Assembly (NCBI GenBank): GCA_900556055.1
Contig: USNJ01000027.1
Coordinates: 1 to 15,460 of the forward strand
Reading direction: 5' to 3'
DNA length: 15,460 bases
Source of the DNA: an uncultured Ruminococcus sp.
GTDB taxonomy: Bacteria > Bacillota > Clostridia > Oscillospirales > Ruminococcaceae
Position 1 is the first letter of the stretch. Each line of letters begins with the position of its first letter. The position numbers were made by a program, and so were the translations under genes. Positions 4,698 to 12,093 of this stretch are shown in pieces. Under the pieces are notes generated by a model, which was not told where the DNA came from, made no database searches, and saw only the letters and a program-made list of their open reading frames with translations.

Positions 4698-7600
4698 TCA
4701 TATCGGGCATGGTATCGCTTTTGAAAGCCCGAATGAATAAATATACGCTTCCTTGACGGGAACGCCGCAGATAAGCCCCAGTGCCTTTGCATAAAGCTTC
4801 AGCTGGAGTCCGTAGCGGTCCTTTAAAATATCATCGGTGACATGCCTGTCGGTCTTATAGTCGATAAGCACAGCTCCGTCATCTTCAAAAAATACTGCGT
4901 CGGCGATGCCCTGAAGCATGCCTCTTGTATGATTATACACTTTTCCCAGCTCATCGTCAAGAGATAAATCGGAAATTTCAACAAGAAATTTCTTCTCACG
5001 CTCGGTCTTTTTTGAATTTTTCATGCGGATATAAAGCGGCGAACGGAAAAATTCCATGAGCTTTCTTCTGTCGAGCCGCTCCGCTTCGTCCTCGGTGATA
5101 TGTCCGTGATCGCAGACATCGAGTATCGCCGATTCTATGTCGCTTTCTGCGGACTCAAAATCTGCGTACTGCATAAAGGTATGCGTTGCTGTTCCCAATT
5201 CGGCGGCGGTTATGTCATGCGGCGAGTCGGGCAGATCGAGTATATTCGGCGAAATAACGACCTGCTCCGTGCTTTTTGCGATCTCGGTAACAGTCAGCTT
5301 TGCCGCAAGCTTCGACTCCTCCGCATCATAATCCGCACTGCACATTTTTTCGAGATCTCTTACGATATTTTCATCGGGAGATGCCGTTTCGGATATGATA
5401 TCTTCGGCTTTTCCGACAGCTTCGGACATCTCTGCCAGCTTATCGCAGTCCACGACCGCAAACAGCGACGGAGATATTTCCTCCCCGTAAAACGCCTTCA
5501 TATCCGGGTGATCGCACAGACCGCCGAGTATCCAGTCGATATAGCGGCCGCTCTCTGCGATATCGTCCTCGGCAAATGCGCCCTCCGCAAGGCTGTCAAG
5601 CAGCCGATCAAGCTTTTCTCTGTCGGGCAGCGTGATGAAAAGCTTCTCCTTCGCCCTCGTCAGCGCAACATACAGCAGGCGCATCTCCTCGCCCGCAAGC
5701 TCTCTGCGCTTGGCTTCACGCATGACCGTGTACGGCACTGACGGATAATTCACCAGCTTTTCCCTGTCCTGTATCCTGAACGAAACACCGAACTCACGGT
5801 TCATTATCATAGGCTTGTTCAGGTCGGACATATTGAACTGCCCGAAGGTTCCGCAGAGGAAAACAAACGGGAACTCCAGTCCCTTTGACTTGTGGATCGT
5901 TTTGATCTGCACGGCATCGTCCGAGGCGGAAACGGTCGAGGCTCTCGGGAGATCCTTTTTCTTTGTCCGCAGATCGTCGATATACCGCAGAAATCCGTTC
6001 AGTCCGCCGTTTGATGAGGCTTCGTATTTCTTTACATATTCCGTCAGCAGGCGCAGGTTCGCACATTTCTGCTCGCCGTCGCCCGATGCCTGCATTACGG
6101 ACATGAACACAGTGCTGTTGTAGATATGCATAACAAGCTCCCACACGCCCGCACCCGACGCATATTCACGCAGACTGCTTATCATCTCCGAAAATGCCGA
6201 AAGCTTGCGGTAAAGCGCACTGCCCATATCCCCATTTTCAAGATATAACCGCACGCTCGCATAAAGCGGCATGACCTTTTTATCCTCGGTCACGGAACGC
6301 TCGAATATCCTAAGTGCCGCCGCATCATCGGCATCGAGTCCGCAGGCAGGCGACATCAGCACGGAGATCAGCGGGATATCCGAAAGCGGGTTGTCGATTA
6401 TCTTCAGCATATTCAGCATGACAGCTATCTCATACGAATCGAGATACGCCGTTTTGCTCTCGCAGACAGCCTTTATCCCGCGCTTTTCAAGTGCCTGCGC
6501 AAATTGCTCCGCACCCGTTTTTGTCCGCTTCAGAACACAGAAATCCGACGCTCTGCACGGTCTGTCCGCACCGTTTTCATAGACGGGATCGCCCTTTTTC
6601 AGCATTATGCGTATCCGCTCCGCAACGATATCCGCCTCTCCCAAAAGCTCCGCTTCGCTCTCTTCGCCGCCGTATTCATCATCATTTTCGGGGATATCCT
6701 CCGCCGTATCCTCAGACGGCTTTGTGACGAGAAATTCCGTCATTCTCGGACGGTCATTATAATCCGCACCGCAGACAAGCGCTTCTGCGCCCGTGTAGTC
6801 AAGCCCCGCCGTTTTCACGGTCATGATGCGGCGGAATATCGTGTTTACGAAATCAACGACATCATGACTGCTTCGGAAATTTCTGTTCAGCGTAACGGAA
6901 ACATTCTTATCTTCCGAGCCGTCCTCGTATTCGGTCAGCCTGTTCAGCACGTTTATGAATATCTGCGGATTTGCAAGGCGGAAGCCGTAGATAGCCTGCT
7001 TTACATCGCCCACGCAGAAAAGATCATCGCCGTTTTCATGCGCAATTAGCCTGAAAAGCATATCCTGAGCATCATTCACGTCCTGATATTCGTCAATCAT
7101 TATCACCTTGTAAAATTCGGAAAGACGCTCGCACAAAGCAGAACGGCAGACCTTATCCCCGTCAGTATCGGTCAGCAGACGGACAGCAAGCTGTTCGCCG
7201 TCGGAAAAGCACACGCCGCCCTTTTCAAGCTTGATATTCCAAAGCTCGCTCTGCACATCTCCCGCAAGCTCAAACAGCAGCGGAACAAGCTGCGAATGTG
7301 TTTCAAGCTCAAAGCGCACATCGTCCCCGGACAGCATAAGCGCCTTGAAAGCGGCGGCACATTCCTTCATTTTATCCCTGCAAAGCTTGATATTTTCCTT
7401 TTCGCTCTCGTCACATTCATCGGCTTTTCCGAAACGGAGCGTGCCGAATTTATATCCCGAAAATGCTGACATCTCCGCACCTTGGAATGCATTTTCCCAT
7501 GAAAAATCCCCGATAAGAGCGGCATTGAAAGCGTCATAAGCCGACTTCACGACCGTGTATTCCTCATTCAGCATAGCATAATTTTTGCTGCCGAGCGAGC

Positions 7601-8297
7601 CTGCCTCGGATATCATGCATTCACCGTATTCGGCGGCATGCTCCAGATGCTTCGACATCTGACGTGCATACATAACAGAAAACGGGCTTTTGTCGGGATC
7701 GGTCTCGCTGTACACCGAAATAAAATCATCCGCCGCTTTGTCGGGAAACGGCAGAACGCTGAGAAAATCAATGACCTCACGCACAGCATTTTCAAGGGGC
7801 GCATCGCTGTCGATACAGAAAGCATCGCAGAGCCTGCGCATATCCTCGGGGCGGTCGGAATACCACCGCTCGAAAACATTGTCCACAGCCGCACTTGTGA
7901 TAAGCTCACGCTCCTGATCGTCCATTATGCGGAAATCGGGGGAAAGACCCGTGCTGCCGACATTTTCCCTTATCAGATCGAAGCAGAAAGAGCTGATAGT
8001 GCATATCTTGGCAGATTCAAGCTTGGAGAACTGTTCGGCGAGCCAGAGGTCATCGGGATCATTAGCGATAAGCTCGGAGAATTTTTTCATCAGACGGCGG
8101 CGCATCTGAGCGGCGGCATCGTTGGTGAAAGTAACGATTATCATGCGATCCGCAGGGATATTCTCATTTTTATCGGCGAGCTGACGGGCAAGGCGTTCGA
8201 CGAGAACGGTAGTTTTGCCGCTTCCTGCGGCAGCGGAAACGAGAACCTCCCTGTCACGTATCTCGATAGCCTGTTTTTGTTTAGGAGTACAATTCAA
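4698..8297 (-). CDS. addA: ATP-dependent helicase/nuclease subunit A (AddA)
   Basis: About 1199 residues, usual for AddA. With AddB it processes double-strand DNA ends for recombination. Superfamily 1A helicase motifs are complete: Walker A AAAGSGKTT (22-30), Walker B DEYQD (402-406), GDVKQAIYGFR (430-440), TIHKSKGLEFP (about 800-810) and LLYVALTRAKEKL (874-886). The C-terminal nuclease domain has GTATHTFMQ, IDYKTD (DYKTD at about 1146) and QLKLY (about 1165), the RecB-family metal-binding set. The frame is open to 8498. I prefer the TTG at 8297, because GGTGATCC 4 nt upstream matches the 16S 3' end over 8 bases and the protein then starts MNCTPKQKQAIE like other AddA. A GTG at 8306 lies inside that ribosome site. 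addB, normally beside addA, is not in this window. No clear promoter is visible; the upstream 900 bp hold only the structured repeats. Confidence 0.95.
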   Translation of the reverse strand: MNCTPKQKQAIEIRDREVLVSAAAGSGKTTVLVERLARQLADKNENIPADRMIIVTFTNDAAAQMRRRLMKKFSELIANDPDDLWLAEQFSKLESAKICTISSFCFDLIRENVGSTGLSPDFRIMDDQERELITSAAVDNVFERWYSDRPEDMRRLCDAFCIDSDAPLENAVREVIDFLSVLPFPDKAADDFISVYSETDPDKSPFSVMYARQMSKHLEHAAEYGECMISEAGSLGSKNYAMLNEEYTVVKSAYDAFNAALIGDFSWENAFQGAEMSAFSGYKFGTLRFGKADECDESEKENIKLCRDKMKECAAAFKALMLSGDDVRFELETHSQLVPLLFELAGDVQSELWNIKLEKGGVCFSDGEQLAVRLLTDTDGDKVCRSALCERLSEFYKVIMIDEYQDVNDAQDMLFRLIAHENGDDLFCVGDVKQAIYGFRLANPQIFINVLNRLTEYEDGSEDKNVSVTLNRNFRSSHDVVDFVNTIFRRIMTVKTAGLDYTGAEALVCGADYNDRPRMTEFLVTKPSEDTAEDIPENDDEYGGEESEAELLGEADIVAERIRIMLKKGDPVYENGADRPCRASDFCVLKRTKTGAEQFAQALEKRGIKAVCESKTAYLDSYEIAVMLNMLKIIDNPLSDIPLISVLMSPACGLDADDAAALRIFERSVTEDKKVMPLYASVRLYLENGDMGSALYRKLSAFSEMISSLREYASGAGVWELVMHIYNSTVFMSVMQASGDGEQKCANLRLLTEYVKKYEASSNGGLNGFLRYIDDLRTKKKDLPRASTVSASDDAVQIKTIHKSKGLEFPFVFLCGTFGQFNMSDLNKPMIMNREFGVSFRIQDREKLVNYPSVPYTVMREAKRRELAGEEMRLLYVALTRAKEKLFITLPDREKLDRLLDSLAEGAFAEDDIAESGRYIDWILGGLCDHPDMKAFYGEEISPSLFAVVDCDKLAEMSEAVGKAEDIISETASPDENIVRDLEKMCSADYDAEESKLAAKLTVTEIAKSTEQVVISPNILDLPDSPHDITAAELGTATHTFMQYADFESAESDIESAILDVCDHGHITEDEAERLDRRKLMEFFRSPLYIRMKNSKKTEREKKFLVEISDLSLDDELGKVYNHTRGMLQGIADAVFFEDDGAVLIDYKTDRHVTDDILKDRYGLQLKLYAKALGLICGVPVKEAYIYSFGLSKAIPCPI

Positions 8298-8348
8298 TAG
8301 GATCACCCTGATTTTCAGAATAATTTTTTTAATTTTGCGTTTTATTTT

Positions 8349-8770
8349 CAAGTGCACCGAACCAACAGACCCGCACCAGAAGCTAAAAAGTTCGCCAGCC
8401 TTTCTAAGGCTGCGGGATTCCAAAGGGCAATTGAAGGCTTTGACTTCAATTTGGTCCGTTTGGTCGCCCTCGCAAGGGCGAAACTCCGCAAGCAGCAATC
8501 CAAAATTCGCTTACATAAAGCGAAATAAAACCATAAGTCCAAACACAGAACAAGCAAAAGCAGATGCAAACCGCAAAGCAACAGTCCAAAAAGCCGCATG
8601 CAGAAAAAGAAACAGCAGTCCATCATAGTCTACACATCAAACCAAAGAACCAAAGAGCATCTATCCTGCATGCGGCGTTTTGACCGATAACATCGCCGAA
8701 CGGCGATAATGTATCGGTCAACCGTTTCGCAAGAAACGGCGGTAGGTCACAAACTATCCGATATCCGCAG
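8349..8770 (+). repeat. Structured intergenic element, left copy
   Basis: About 420 bp without a gene, recognisably homologous to the reverse complement of 8833-9194. Conserved blocks in order include CAGACCCGCACC (from 8366), CTAAAAAG, GCGAAACTCCG, CACAGAAC, AGCCGCATGCAG, CAAAGAGCATC, TATCGGTCAACCG, AGGTCAC and TATCCGCAG at the end. Hairpins: CAGCCTT/AAGGCTG (8396-8412); AATTGAAG/CTTCAATT (8429-8451); TCGCCCT/AGGGCGA (8464-8481); a long-range 11-bp stem GCCGCATGCAG (8593-8603) with 8666-8676; TTGACCGATA/TATCGGTCAA (8680-8721) enclosing ATCGCCG/CGGCGAT; and CCGTTTC-GCAA-GAAACGG (8722-8739). Small open frames across it are not supported by ribosome sites or by conservation between the copies. 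Which strand acts, if it is transcribed, is not certain. Confidence 0.75.
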
Positions 8771-8832
8771 TTCAGAACCCACAAAGCCCCGAAATTTAAG
8801 CAAACCCGCAAACCAAGTGAAATACCCTTGTT

Positions 8833-9194
8833 CTGCGGATACCGACAGTCAAGTGACCTTCCGCCGCCTGTCGGCGGTTGACCGATGCATAGCCTCCCTA
8901 CGGTCGGCGTTTTCGGTCAATGCGCCGCATGCAGGTTTGATGCTCTTTGTTTCTTTGGTTTGCGGTGTGGGATAGCGGTTCTTCTTTTCTTTTCTGCATG
9001 CGGCTTTTTTTATTTGCGGCTTTGTGCGTTCTGTGTTATGACTGTTGGCTTTGTTTCTCTTTATGTGAGCGAAATTTTGATTGCTGCTTACGGAGTTTCG
9101 CTCCTGCGGGAGCGACCAGCCCTTTCCAAAGCCAAAGGGCTGGACCCCAACGCTTTTTAGTTTGGGTGCGGGTCTGGTGGTGCTGTTCACCTGA
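8833..9194 (-). repeat. Structured intergenic element, right copy (inverted)
   Basis: The second copy, about 360 bp, read on the minus strand and starting about 8 nt after the hflX stop. It keeps the block order of the left copy, but its stems differ by paired changes: TCGCTCC/GGAGCGA (9098-9115) where the left has TCGCCCT/AGGGCGA; CCAGCCCTTT/AAAGGGCTGG (9116-9143) where the left has AATTGAAG/CTTCAATT, both with loops containing GGCTTTG; and CCGCC/GGCGG (8864-8877) where the left has CCGTTTC/GAAACGG. The long-range 11-bp stem (8924-8934 with 8994-9004) and TTGACCGA/TCGGTCAA (8878-8920) are kept. The 62 bp between the copies (8771-8832) show nothing I recognise. Confidence 0.75.
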
Positions 9195-9201
9195 ATAAAA
9201 G

Positions 9202-10458
9202 CTAAGTGCGTATTTTATATGGCTCAAACATATACATCACCTTGTTGTCAACCAATGCGTCAAGCAATGTACCCTCAGGCAGATATTCCTCCGAAAAAAT
9301 CTTTCCGTCTGTTCTGATGCTGCCTATCATCGCCGTCTTGTCATACGGTATCAGCAGCTTCATCCGCTTCGATGTCTGCGGCAGATTTCTCGCTATGCAG
9401 TCAAGCAGCTCATCAAATCCCTGCTTCTCTTTCGCAGATATCCTGACCGTCGTTTCATCACACGCAAAATTCGCCGACTCAGGCAGCTTATCACATTTGT
9501 TCAGCACGTTTATCTGCGGTATATCCTCACATCCAAGCTCCGCAAGCAGCTTCCTTGTGACCTCCGCCTGCTCCGCTGCATCGTCCGCCGATGCGTCGAT
9601 AATGTGGATTATAATGTCCGCCGATGCCGCTTCCTCCAGTGTGGATTTGAATGCATCTACCAGATGATGCGGCAAACGTCTGATAAGTCCGACCGTATCT
9701 ACAAGCAGAATTGAACGTCCGTCGGGAAGTTCAAGGCTTCTCGATGTCGTGTCAAGCGTTGCGAACAGCTTATTTTCCGCCAGAACCCCCGCATCTGTCA
9801 GCGCATTCAGCAGTGTGGATTTGCCGACATTCGTATATCCGACTATTGCGCCGACTATGACGTTATCCTTTTTTCTGCGCTTTCTGTGCAGCTCACGGCG
9901 TTCTTCAAGCTCCTTTATCTCGGCTTCAAGTGCTGCTATCCTCGTGCGGATATGCCGCTTGTCCGTTTCAAGCTTTGTTTCACCGGGACCTCTTGTGCCG
10001 ATTCCGCCGCCCAGTCGGGACAGCTGAACGCCCTTGCCCGCCAGCCTCGGCAGACGGTATCTCTGCTGTGCAAGCTCGACCTGCAGCTTACCCTCTCTCG
10101 AAAGCGCCCTCTGCGCAAAAATATCAAGGATAAGCGTCGTTCTGTCGATAACTCTTATATCCAGTATCTTTTCGATGTTTCGCACCTGAACTGCGGTAAG
10201 CTCGCAGTCGAAGATGATAAGCTCGGCTTCCAGGGCTTCACATTCGCCCGCAAGCTCTTCAAGCCGTCCCGAGCCTATGCAGGTCGCACTGTCGTATGCG
10301 GGACGCTTCTGTATGACCTTCGCAACGACCTCGGCTTCTGCGGTCTTTGCAAGCTCTTCAAGCTCGTCGATGGAACGCTCCGCATCAAATTCGCCCGTGT
10401 CGGCAGAAACCAGCACGGCTCTTGTCTTATGTTCTAAAGTATCTTTCAGTTCAGTCAT
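9202..10458 (-). CDS. hflX: GTPase HflX, ribosome-splitting factor
   Basis: A 418-residue protein, normal for HflX. It binds 70S or 50S ribosomes and splits stalled ribosomes; some Firmicute homologues give resistance to macrolides and lincosamides. Order: N-terminal HflX domain (1-about 130), the glycine-rich signature GGIGTRGPGE (151-160), a coiled linker (about 165-198), then the G domain with G1 GYTNVGKST (207-214), FATLD (232-236), G3 DTVGL (254-258), G4 NKCD (320-323) and SAKE (G5). A C-terminal region (IPYDKTAMIGS) completes the family pattern. The start at 10458 has a GGAGG ribosome site. Upstream is a leader with its own promoter, a leader ORF and an intrinsic terminator, so expression is probably controlled by attenuation. 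Nothing is broken or missing. Confidence 0.96.
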   Translation of the reverse strand: MTELKDTLEHKTRAVLVSADTGEFDAERSIDELEELAKTAEAEVVAKVIQKRPAYDSATCIGSGRLEELAGECEALEAELIIFDCELTAVQVRNIEKILDIRVIDRTTLILDIFAQRALSREGKLQVELAQQRYRLPRLAGKGVQLSRLGGGIGTRGPGETKLETDKRHIRTRIAALEAEIKELEERRELHRKRRKKDNVIVGAIVGYTNVGKSTLLNALTDAGVLAENKLFATLDTTSRSLELPDGRSILLVDTVGLIRRLPHHLVDAFKSTLEEAASADIIIHIIDASADDAAEQAEVTRKLLAELGCEDIPQINVLNKCDKLPESANFACDETTVRISAKEKQGFDELLDCIARNLPQTSKRMKLLIPYDKTAMIGSIRTDGKIFSEEYLPEGTLLDALVDNKVMYMFEPYKIRT

Positions 10459-10503
10459 TGTATATATCCCTCCGATTTACATTTTCTGTCATTTCGGGAA
10501 CGC

Positions 10504-10541
10504 AAAAAAGCGCAGACCGCCGCTGTTGTGCAGTCTGCGCT
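10504..10541 (-). terminator. Intrinsic terminator in the hflX leader (attenuator)
   Basis: On the minus strand AGCGCAGACTGC pairs with GCGGTCTGCGCT (12 bp, one U-G pair, 9-nt loop), followed by TTTTTT. It lies 45 nt upstream of the hflX start and downstream of the leader ORF. No other gene upstream needs it, because the transcript starting at about 10671 contains only the leader ORF before it. It therefore looks like a conditional terminator. Confidence 0.85.
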
Positions 10542-10573
10542 GAAATCTACAAATTTATACCATAGCGGTATTA

Positions 10574-10645
10574 TCAGCCGATCAAAGCAGGCACATTAGC
10601 GTCGATATGAGATCTTGTTCTGCGTGCGAAATGAATATAGATCAC
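10574..10645 (-). CDS. Leader peptide of hflX (23 codons)
   Basis: A short ORF with a GTG start at 10645, read MIYIHFARRTRSHID and ending VPALIG before TGA at 10576-10574. The ribosome site AGGGAGG (10661-10655) is one of the strongest in the window, 9 nt before the GTG. It starts about 25 nt after the predicted transcription start and ends 33 nt before the terminator stem. The peptide is basic in the middle (ARRTR). I infer that ribosome occupancy of this ORF, for example drug stalling, decides folding of the terminator. Its codons 8-9 contain CGCAGA, the same six bases as the core of the 5' terminator arm, so they could pair with the 3' arm as an antiterminator. The ORF is too short to judge by homology. 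Confidence 0.65.
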   Translation of the reverse strand: MIYIHFARRTRSHIDANVPALIG

Positions 10646-10677
10646 GTTGATGTGCCTCCCTTCGTAAATATGAGCCT

Positions 10678-10706
10678 ATTATATCACGTAAGATCACGGT
10701 TGTCAA
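10678..10706 (-). promoter_or_regulatory. Consensus promoter of hflX
   Basis: On the minus strand a perfect TTGACA (10706-10701), 17-bp spacer and perfect TATAAT (10683-10678). The -35 includes the stop codon of the upstream kinase gene. The predicted start is near 10671, giving a leader of about 210 nt. Confidence 0.9.
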
Positions 10707-11188
10707 TAGTTTTTGTGAAAAATTGCACGCTCGTTTTCATCGGGGATCTCGAACTGCGCCGCCGATTTTTCCGCAAGTGCTGCATCGACATAATATTCCG
10801 CAATATTTCCGTTTAACACCGAATCGTTGCGGCATTTTATGTTCCTGTGCCATTCCTCATCGGTCACATCGACGTAATAAAGCACCGTGCGTATCTCGCC
10901 GATCTCGAAAAATCTGCGCATATGCTGCCTTTCGGTTCTCGACCAAAATCCCCAGTCAAGGATAACATTGCCGCCCATGTGGGCTATCTCTGCGGCTTTT
11001 TTGCAGAGATATTTTTTTACCCTGTTTGTCACTTCTTCATGCCGTTCGCCGAAATCCTCGCCGAAAAGGCTGAAAACCACCTCGTCGCACGACAGCACAA
11101 CGGCGTTTTCCGATGCTCTGAGCAGTGCCGCAAGAGTGCTTTTTCCGCTGCATACCTTCCCGCAGATAAGGAATATTTTTCCGTTCAT
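10703..11188 (-). CDS. P-loop kinase-like ATPase (AAA_33 type)
   Basis: A 161-residue protein from the ATG at 11188 (170 from an in-frame ATG at 11215). It starts MNGKIFLICGKVCSGKSTLA with Walker A GKVCSGKST at 10-18. CDEVVFSLFGED (a DxxxF-type lid near residue 35), GGNVILDWGFWSRTER (base-binding strand with D and R) and VLYYVDVTDEEWHRNIKCRN follow, a pattern of small zeta-toxin/polynucleotide-kinase-like AAA_33 proteins that phosphorylate small molecules or nucleic acids. The substrate is unknown. I prefer 11188 because the Walker A strand usually starts within a few residues of the N-terminus; both starts have only a weak GGGG-type ribosome site. It has its own promoter and a 200-nt leader. 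Its stop overlaps the hflX -35, with no terminator between, so some read-through into hflX is possible. Confidence 0.82.
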   Translation of the reverse strand: MNGKIFLICGKVCSGKSTLAALLRASENAVVLSCDEVVFSLFGEDFGERHEEVTNRVKKYLCKKAAEIAHMGGNVILDWGFWSRTERQHMRRFFEIGEIRTVLYYVDVTDEEWHRNIKCRNDSVLNGNIAEYYVDAALAEKSAAQFEIPDENERAIFHKNY

Positions 11189-11387
11189 TTTTATACCCCG
11201 AATCGTTGCAGACATATTGTCCCCATAAATACAGCCGATTAATACAGGAAATTCATTGGATTATGGGAATTTCTCACCGCATATATCAAAGCTTTTGCGG
11301 TAATTTCTTCTCTGTAATGGCTTTATTATAAGAAAAGCCGGATAATGCGAAGAAATCGTTCCTTAATATGCCCTGATTTTACCTATA
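11189..11387 (-). promoter_or_regulatory. Long structured 5' leader of the P-loop kinase gene
   Basis: About 200 nt lie between the predicted start (near 11387) and the ATG. Hairpins seen: GGCTTT/AAAGCC (11319-11339), CCGCA/TGCGG (11277-11300, with AAAGCTTT inside) and GAAATTC/GAATTTC (11248-11273). No T-run follows any of them, no leader ORF with a good ribosome site was found, and I do not recognise a known riboswitch core. Confidence 0.4.
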
Positions 11388-11393
11388 TAAAAA

Positions 11394-11422
11394 ATTATAT
11401 TATATTATGCGAAAAAAGTCAA
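11394..11422 (-). promoter_or_regulatory. Promoter of the P-loop kinase gene
   Basis: On the minus strand TTGACT (11422-11417), 17-bp spacer and perfect TATAAT (11399-11394), set 18 bp after the stop of the upstream peptidase gene. No terminator separates the two transcripts. Confidence 0.75.
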
Positions 11423-11440
11423 CAACAAAACGGTAACAAT

Positions 11441-12091
11441 TTATCCCAAAATCACCCTAAGCCTGGTTCCGACCTCGTTCAGCCGCTTCTCCCTCTCCCT
11501 GTAATCGGGCAGGACGGCGGCAACTATCGCCCAAAAACGGGGGCTGTGGTTCATCTCCGAGAGATGCGAAAGCTCATGCACGACGACGTAATCCATCAGC
11601 TCGGGGGACGCAGCAGCCAGCCGCCATGCGAAGTTTATCGTCTTTCGTCCCGAGCAGCTGCCCCAGCGCTTTTCTGCGCCGCTTATCTTCACCTGTGACG
11701 GCGAAACGCCCATTATCCGTGAGAAATATTTCACCCTCTGCGGCAGATATTCCTGTGCCGCACGGCGGTAGATGTACTCAAGCTGAGCCGAAATATCACC
11801 GATATCACGTCCCTCGGGTATCTCCAGCTTATCGCCCGTGAAGAGAAATCCGCTGCCGTAAACTATCGGTATCTCACGTCCCATAAGCGGGAAAGTTCCC
11901 GAAAATGCGTACTTTCTGCGGATATCCTCCGACTTTTTCCTATGCTCGTTTATCCAGCCGCTGTGCTTCTCGGCAAATTCGGCGATAGTTTTATCGGGGC
12001 AGCCGTATGGCACTTTGATGATAACGTTCCCATCGCCGTCAACTGTCAGCGAGAGCGTTTTTCTGCGGCTTTTTATAATAGTATAGTCCAT
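11441..12091 (-). CDS. YgjP-type zinc metallopeptidase (DUF45/M48-like)
   Basis: A 216-residue protein from the ATG at 12091. The family pattern is clear: an N-terminal beta-rich half (TIIKSRRKTLSLTV, VPYG), then KRWGSCS, the zinc site HELSH (172-176) with the third ligand in MNHSPRFW (H182), and the glutamate of HELSH as catalytic base. Members are soluble, SprT/WSS1-like putative proteases whose bacterial role is poorly known. The start is a choice between 12091 (GGAGAT 4 nt upstream, 2 nt after the kinase stop) and 12103 (overlap of 10 nt, four more residues). It is the last gene of the ABC-histidine kinase operon; the tight junction suggests co-translation. Function in that context is unknown. 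Confidence 0.92.
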   Translation of the reverse strand: MDYTIIKSRRKTLSLTVDGDGNVIIKVPYGCPDKTIAEFAEKHSGWINEHRKKSEDIRRKYAFSGTFPLMGREIPIVYGSGFLFTGDKLEIPEGRDIGDISAQLEYIYRRAAQEYLPQRVKYFSRIMGVSPSQVKISGAEKRWGSCSGRKTINFAWRLAAASPELMDYVVVHELSHLSEMNHSPRFWAIVAAVLPDYREREKRLNEVGTRLRVILG

Positions 12092-12093
12092 GC

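Noticed and set aside
5100..5741. 213-codon plus-strand frame inside addA
   Set aside because: It is antisense to the conserved helicase motifs; no ribosome site or recognisable domain.
8298..8498. N-terminal extension of addA to 8498
   Set aside because: The extension runs into the structured repeat, reads as low-complexity basic sequence, and has no ribosome site or AddA similarity.
8709..9198. Several open frames of 60 to 140 codons on both strands
   Set aside because: They lie across the inverted element, are not kept in frame between its two copies, and lack ribosome sites; the cysteine- and phenylalanine-rich translations look like noise.
11189..11215. Upstream ATG of the P-loop kinase as the start
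   Set aside because: Possible, but it adds nine residues before a Walker strand that usually sits at the very N-terminus; kept only as an alternative.
11189..11387. Known riboswitch or T-box
   Set aside because: No T-box motif, terminator or recognised aptamer core is visible.
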